Source: Maribacter ulvicola (lineage in GTDB: Bacteria; Bacteroidota; Bacteroidia; Flavobacteriales; Flavobacteriaceae). From it: a DNA stretch of 64,000 nt. This document shows positions 59,953 to 64,000 of this stretch, one piece after another. The notes under the pieces are model-generated. The model was not told where the DNA came from. It ran no database searches and saw nothing but the letters and a program-made list of their open reading frames with translations. Location of the stretch: NCBI RefSeq assembly GCF_900155985.1, contig NZ_FTMA01000001.1, positions 868,001 through 932,000 on the forward strand. The letters run 5' to 3'. A program made the position numbers and the translations under genes. How positions within the stretch are numbered: the first letter of the stretch is position 1; each line of letters starts with the position of its first letter.

Positions 59953-62355
59953 TTATGTTTTAGATGTGAATTGAATTATTGCTTTTTCCATATTATGATG
60001 CTCATTGTAGAGCTTCATTATTTCCTCGTTTTCCAGTCCATCGGTTAGGTAGGCTGCATATACTTCCTTCGGAACTTCAAGCCTAAAAATGTTGCTTTCC
60101 TTTCCTATTTTGATGAACATTTCGGTATACTTTCGTGGACCGGAAAGATTGTTTTTGATGGACTTTAATTGGTTTAAATCGTGGCTAGATAGATTGAGTC
60201 GTTTGACCAATTCGTCATATCCTTTTTCGTTGTTCAGGCTATAAATGACCTGCGTATTTTCTAGTATACTGGCTGATGTTGAATTATTTGGAAGCTGATT
60301 AATAGATTGAAGAATAATCCCAATCGCACCATTCTGTTTACGAATGGCTTGATAGTAGAATTCAACACTTTCCAAAACGTTATCAAACTTTAGTTGTTTG
60401 GCGAACTCATCGAATAAGATGATGCCTTTTTCAGCTCTGTTTTTCCAAATGGTTCTTTGGATGGCAGACTTAATCAGTTTCAACATTACGGACAAGATTT
60501 CTTTGTTATCCTTGACTTCATCAAGTTCAAAAACAATCAATCGTTTGTCTTCAATTTTATAGGTCTGGTCTTCGCTAACTTCAAAAAGGAAACTGTATAG
60601 ACCATCGCCGACGTATTCTGACATTACATGCAAAAAACTCGTGACATTGAAATAGTCGGGATGGATTTTTAGGTCATCAAGAAGTTTTTCTTGATTCCTT
60701 TCTATAAAGTTGTAAAAACCTTCGAGGGAATGATGCTCTGATAAGCTATCGTAATAGTGACGTAATATTTTTTTGACGGAAACAGATTGTGTCTTGGTCA
60801 CTTTTAAATCTGAAGCAAACAGTTCAAACAGGAAAACGGACAAATCTTCCAACCGTTCAGGCGTCAAATCTTTTACATCGCTGATGTAAAAAGGATTAAT
60901 GCCTAAGTTCTTTCCACTTTCATAACGAAGCACGGTATATTTTTCAGGATAAAGCTTTGCGAATTTGGTGTAAGAACCACCCAAGTCGATGATGACCAGA
61001 CGGACACCACTTTCAAAATATTGACGTAGAATATTATTGGCTAAAAACGACTTGCCTTCGCCTGTTGGGGCAAAAATGGCAAAGTTTCGTGCCTTGATGC
61101 GCTTCTTGCGCTCGTCCCAAACATCCTTTAGAACAGGAACATTATGTTCTCTATCATTAAAGATGATTCCGGTAGCATCTGAATTGTAATTGGTGTTATT
61201 AATAAACAGGCAAAGTGCGTGTTTTAAATCTGTTACATATAAATCGTTATTTGAAAAATTGGAAGAAAAACAGCAATAACTATTTAGTATATAGTTCTTC
61301 CGTTCCTCACCTCTAGGATAGTATGGAATGATATCCAGTTCCTTAAATTCGGTCTTTATTTTAGAACCGATTCTACTTAAGTTTTCTGGATTCTTATCCC
61401 AGTATACTATGTTTAAATGACCACGAATAATACGGGCATTATCATCCGCATTGATTTGGTCTAGTATGTGCTGAATTTTACCGAGGACTACTTTATTCTG
61501 TGAACCGAAGTTGGAACTTTTGTTGAGTTCTTCAACTTTCTTATCGAGCAGCTTGCGCCACTTCTGTTTGTCATCCAAATAAAGGATTTGGTTGACAATA
61601 TGATTTTCGTTAAGCGTAAGCCCTAAGCCATCAATAAACCCTTGATGAAATACAAAATCGTCAGAAGTGAATTTCTCATTGGTCTTGCTACTCTGTACAC
61701 TTTCGCCAAAGCACAGTTCGCTATTGATGGCAAGGGCATCAAAATGGTTTTCGCCAATATTGACGCTTTTTTTATCTAATATGATATCAGTATCAAATCC
61801 ATCATTAAAGCCATTGAAATAGCCATTGGTCAACTGCTGTATGTCGCGAGCGTTGAGCGAAACAAAGGTCATTTTACGGCTATTGTTTATAAAGGAAACG
61901 GAATCACTAACAGCACCGATGAAGCTCGTAACGTTGTCATCTAATTGTTGTACAATTCCTTTGGAAACTTTGCGGAAGGGATTGACATATTTTGAATTAT
62001 TCAGCGCTTTGTTTTTAGTAAGCGTAAAGAATAAAAAGCAACGATGTTCCATATACTCACGCCCTTTAAAGTGGTCGTGTGTTGCTTTTTCTAAAAACGT
62101 TGTATTGGGAAGTGCTTCTGAAGTGTATGTTTTTTTAAGATATACATCTTGTTTTTGCACTACCGTTCCAATAGGCAATGATTTCAAGGCCTGAAACCAA
62201 GCACCGTGTATGTCCTCAAAGTCTTTTTCGGATAGTGAATAAATTTCTGGTAGTGTTCCTTCATAGCATAGGACGACATTGCCATTATTGGCAAATATGA
62301 TATTGTCTTGAATATCCGTAATAGGGTTATATGCTGAAAGATTAATCTTGTTCAT
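59953..62355 (-). CDS. traG: Conjugative transposon ATPase TraG (VirB4-like)
   Basis: 800 residues. N-terminal CagE/TrbE-type domain, then an ATPase with Walker A APTGEGKSFLANN (about 430-442) and Walker B-like GIILFDEFAKQL (about 644-655). It energises pilus assembly and transfer. Its start overlaps the traF stop by 14 nt, indicating coupling. Distinct from the coupling protein at 43688. Confidence 0.95.
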   Translation of the reverse strand: MNKINLSAYNPITDIQDNIIFANNGNVVLCYEGTLPEIYSLSEKDFEDIHGAWFQALKSLPIGTVVQKQDVYLKKTYTSEALPNTTFLEKATHDHFKGREYMEHRCFLFFTLTKNKALNNSKYVNPFRKVSKGIVQQLDDNVTSFIGAVSDSVSFINNSRKMTFVSLNARDIQQLTNGYFNGFNDGFDTDIILDKKSVNIGENHFDALAINSELCFGESVQSSKTNEKFTSDDFVFHQGFIDGLGLTLNENHIVNQILYLDDKQKWRKLLDKKVEELNKSSNFGSQNKVVLGKIQHILDQINADDNARIIRGHLNIVYWDKNPENLSRIGSKIKTEFKELDIIPYYPRGEERKNYILNSYCCFSSNFSNNDLYVTDLKHALCLFINNTNYNSDATGIIFNDREHNVPVLKDVWDERKKRIKARNFAIFAPTGEGKSFLANNILRQYFESGVRLVIIDLGGSYTKFAKLYPEKYTVLRYESGKNLGINPFYISDVKDLTPERLEDLSVFLFELFASDLKVTKTQSVSVKKILRHYYDSLSEHHSLEGFYNFIERNQEKLLDDLKIHPDYFNVTSFLHVMSEYVGDGLYSFLFEVSEDQTYKIEDKRLIVFELDEVKDNKEILSVMLKLIKSAIQRTIWKNRAEKGIILFDEFAKQLKFDNVLESVEFYYQAIRKQNGAIGIILQSINQLPNNSTSASILENTQVIYSLNNEKGYDELVKRLNLSSHDLNQLKSIKNNLSGPRKYTEMFIKIGKESNIFRLEVPKEVYAAYLTDGLENEEIMKLYNEHHNMEKAIIQFTSKT

Positions 62356-62626
62356 AATCGAAGCCAGAATTTCTTTTGTTACTTATTATTTTAGGGAAGG
62401 CTTTAGCTGTTTGAAAAAGTTGTGGATTATTAGCCATCCTTGTAAGAGCGATGTATAAGGCTGCATTAAAAACCATAACACCTATTATCATTAAGAAACT
62501 GAATGAAAAAATGATGATTAATAACGAAGCAAGAATCGCAACCATCATTAATGCAAACAAGGAAATAGGCAACCCAAAAATGACCGCCCGTTTCCTGATG
62601 TTTTTATAGACCTCAAACTTCTTCAT
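62342..62626 (-). CDS. traF: Conjugative transposon protein TraF (VirB3-like, DUF4133)
   Basis: 94 residues with two adjacent membrane helices (about 18-50). Opening YKNIRKRAVIFGLPISLFAL. The family is the VirB3-like component. It is placed between traE (2 nt upstream) and traG (14-nt overlap). Confidence 0.9.
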   Translation of the reverse strand: MKKFEVYKNIRKRAVIFGLPISLFALMMVAILASLLIIIFSFSFLMIIGVMVFNAALYIALTRMANNPQLFQTAKAFPKIISNKRNSGFDYEQD

Positions 62627-62628
62627 AG

Positions 62629-62916
62629 TTACACTACGATTCCGATTAAGTATGTGAAGATGCCGACTACTGCACCAGCAATCAAAACAAATACTAGTAC
62701 TCTAGTAATTCCTTTTTTAAGGTCTGCATTTTCCCCAAAGAAATGTCCTGCATTAAACAGAAAGCCAACTAGGAAAATGACACCTAATAAAATCGGAAAA
62801 ATAGTTCTGATAGTGTCGCCAACATCATTAACTGAATCTTCAATACCACCAATTTGAGCAAAAAGCGATGTTGAGAGCAACGATAAAAAAGTTGCTAAGT
62901 AGATTGATTTTTTCAT
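62629..62916 (-). CDS. traE: Conjugative transposon protein TraE (VirB2-like, DUF4134)
   Basis: 95 residues. Signal peptide (1-20, LFAQ) and two helices in a small pilin-like protein: GGIEDSVNDVGDTIRTIFPILLGVIFLVGF and RVLVFVLIAGAVVGIFTYL. Likely the pilus subunit. First gene of the minus-strand operon. traA-D homologues are not in the window. Confidence 0.88.
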   Translation of the reverse strand: MKKSIYLATFLSLLSTSLFAQIGGIEDSVNDVGDTIRTIFPILLGVIFLVGFLFNAGHFFGENADLKKGITRVLVFVLIAGAVVGIFTYLIGIVV

Positions 62917-62965
62917 AATAAAACTGTTTAGATTTTTTATTCATTTTCTCTTTCTGAAATTTACA

Positions 62966-62973
62966 TATATTTG
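62966..62973 (+). promoter_or_regulatory. Possible -7 element in the traE/amidase divergent region
   Basis: TATATTTG matches TAnnTTTG on the plus strand, 132 nt before the amidase ATG. No -33 partner was identified. The rest of the 189-bp divergent region is AT-rich with nothing else evident. Confidence 0.3.
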
Positions 62974-63105
62974 CGTATAAATAACTGAAAATCAAATATT
63001 TGTGAATAAAATATTATTTGAATTCAATTGAATTTAATTGCTATTATTTGGCATCAAATTCTATGAATTTTTGAAGGAAAATTGTTGATAACCTGAAAAT
63101 TGAAA

Positions 63106-63729
63106 ATGAAAAAAGTGCTGAAAAACGTCAGTTTTGTGATTTTGGTTCTTAAAATGTGCATCGTTTTTGGTCAAGAACCAACTGCTCAAAAACGAATTTT
63201 AATTGACGTTGGACACGGTGGAAAAGATGCTGGCGCCATAGGCATAAATGGCATCCAAGAAAAAGAGGTTGTATTGGATATTGCAAACGCCATTTTAAAT
63301 CTTAATAATCAATTGGATAAACCTCTTGATATTTATTTGACCAGGTATAAAGACACCTTAATTTCCTTATCGGATAGAACGAAGCTGGCAAAAACTTTAA
63401 AAGCTGATTTGTTTGTGTCTTTACATTGTAATCATTCCGATAATCCAAATGCAAGGGGTATTGAGGTTTATGCTTTGAGAAAACAAGAAAGGTACTCGAA
63501 GGAATCGGTATTTGCAGGCTATAAAATTGAAAGAGCCCTTTGTAAAACAATAGGCTATGAAAGTAGAGGTATGAAGTTTGCCAACTTTCAGGTGCTGAGG
63601 GAAACGACAGAGTATTGTCCTGCGATACTGATGGAATTGGGTTTTTTAAGCAATGTAGATGAAGCTCAGTATTTAATGAGAAAAGAAAATGTGCTCGCCA
63701 TTGCACTATCAATTTTAAAGAAATTATAA
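63106..63729 (+). CDS. N-acetylmuramoyl-L-alanine amidase (Amidase_3)
   Basis: 207 residues from the ATG at 63106; the in-frame TTG at 63100 is less likely. Signal peptide (about 1-23, VFGQ). The zinc-amidase core has ILIDVGHGGKDAGA (His ligand), a Glu in EKEVVLDIA, SLHCNH (second His pair) and the catalytic Glu in ILMELGFLSN. It cuts septal or lateral peptidoglycan. On this element it probably opens the wall for the T4SS. Divergent from traE. Confidence 0.9.
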   Translation: MKKVLKNVSFVILVLKMCIVFGQEPTAQKRILIDVGHGGKDAGAIGINGIQEKEVVLDIANAILNLNNQLDKPLDIYLTRYKDTLISLSDRTKLAKTLKADLFVSLHCNHSDNPNARGIEVYALRKQERYSKESVFAGYKIERALCKTIGYESRGMKFANFQVLRETTEYCPAILMELGFLSNVDEAQYLMRKENVLAIALSILKKL

Positions 63730-63745
63730 ATTAAAAAATGAGATT

Positions 63746-63847
63746 ATGAAAGAAATGTTTACGGAAGTGATAATGAGTATAAAGAATATACTCTTAAAAA
63801 CTTTATTAGAGATTAAAATATTAGTTACTGGGCTTTGGAAACACTAA
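63746..63847 (+). CDS. Possible small protein, 33 residues
   Basis: ATG 63746 to TAA 63847, 16 nt past the amidase stop. Amphipathic helical composition with one Trp-Lys-His end. Too short to assign. It could be a chance frame. Confidence 0.3.
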   Translation: MKEMFTEVIMSIKNILLKTLLEIKILVTGLWKH

Positions 63848-63916
63848 AAGCTCGTTGGATTATGAAAAAGGCTTTTCATTTTTAAGAAATCTCAAAAAAA
63901 ATGATACATTAGGAAA

Positions 63917-64000
63917 ATGCAAACCGAAGAAGAAATTCTAAAAATAAAAAAGGTAAAAAATACCGCAGTCCGAACTGTGGTTTTACGTCATCTATTAAGC
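63917..64000 (+). CDS. Fur-family transcriptional regulator, N-terminal fragment (cut by the window end)
   Basis: 28 codons. Residues ~8-27 (KIKKVKNTAVRTVVLRHLLS) resemble the first helices of Fur/Zur proteins. The rest is beyond the window. If a metal-responsive repressor, it may link element functions to metal status; uncertain from so short a segment. Confidence 0.45.
   Translation, partial: MQTEEEILKIKKVKNTAVRTVVLRHLLS

Noticed and set aside
1-64000. CRISPR array, rRNA genes, transposases
   Set aside because: No regular short repeats with unique spacers, no rRNA sequence and no transposase frame were seen.

Overview
The window looks like a chromosome segment of a flavobacterium (phylum Bacteroidota, family Flavobacteriaceae, probably marine). 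The pointers are low GC, a type IX secretion sorting domain, TAnnTTTG-type promoter elements with few Shine-Dalgarno sites, and Bacteroidota-specific families (DUF4286, HYC_CC_PP, BfmA/BtgA, DUF4133/4134/4138/4141). Genus cannot be fixed from the sequence alone.

Positions 1 to about 20,200 are ordinary core chromosome: the end of an acyltransferase gene; an arsR-type regulator with a GNAT acetyltransferase; small housekeeping enzymes; mgtE-rsmA-DUF4286/GGCT; a TPR protein; an SMR transporter; serS; an HTTM protein; ribF; a large secreted metalloprotease with a lipoprotein; pth; rplY and prs.

At 20,202-20,339 there is a truncated tRNA-Leu followed by an intact tRNA-Leu(CAA). From there to the end of the window the DNA reads as one integrative conjugative element (ICE) of the Bacteroidota CTnDOT-like kind. 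Its right end and integrase are not in the window. Its parts are: (i) copper/silver resistance cargo, 20.6-36.5 kb (HYC_CC_PP protein, CusA, TolC, HMA-AraC regulator, multicopper oxidase, DUF3347, haem-binding protein, P-type ATPase, DUF2911, PepSY, DUF305, CusB-like adaptor); (ii) a maintenance and processing block, 36.7-41.8 kb (ParB-like protein, DUF932, a 1-kb non-coding structured region, SSB, DUF6876, a small ORF); (iii) a mobilisation block, 41.8-45.3 kb (oriT-like region, BfmA/BtgA, DUF5712 relaxase, coupling ATPase); (iv) a defence block, 45.4-55.7 kb (GHKL ATPase/nuclease, type I restriction-modification hsdM-hsdS-X-hsdR, AlbA_2 regulator); (v) a type IV secretion operon on the minus strand, 62.9 down to 55.7 kb (traE, F, G, I, J, K, M, N and a lipoprotein); (vi) a divergent peptidoglycan amidase and the start of a Fur-family gene.

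The relaxase and coupling protein would deliver single-stranded DNA to the TraE-N channel, with SSB and the DUF932/ParB-like proteins supporting processing or maintenance. The copper genes cover periplasmic oxidation, cytosolic export and trans-envelope efflux. The defence block would protect the host or the element.

The most notable observations are: an abortive-infection-like protein inside the hsd operon that carries the same C-terminal domain as HsdR; a GHKL-ATPase/PD-(D/E)XK protein next to it; a duplicated leader of about 150 bp with two conserved hairpins before two unrelated genes; and a 1-kb non-coding tract of iteron-like repeats and hairpins.
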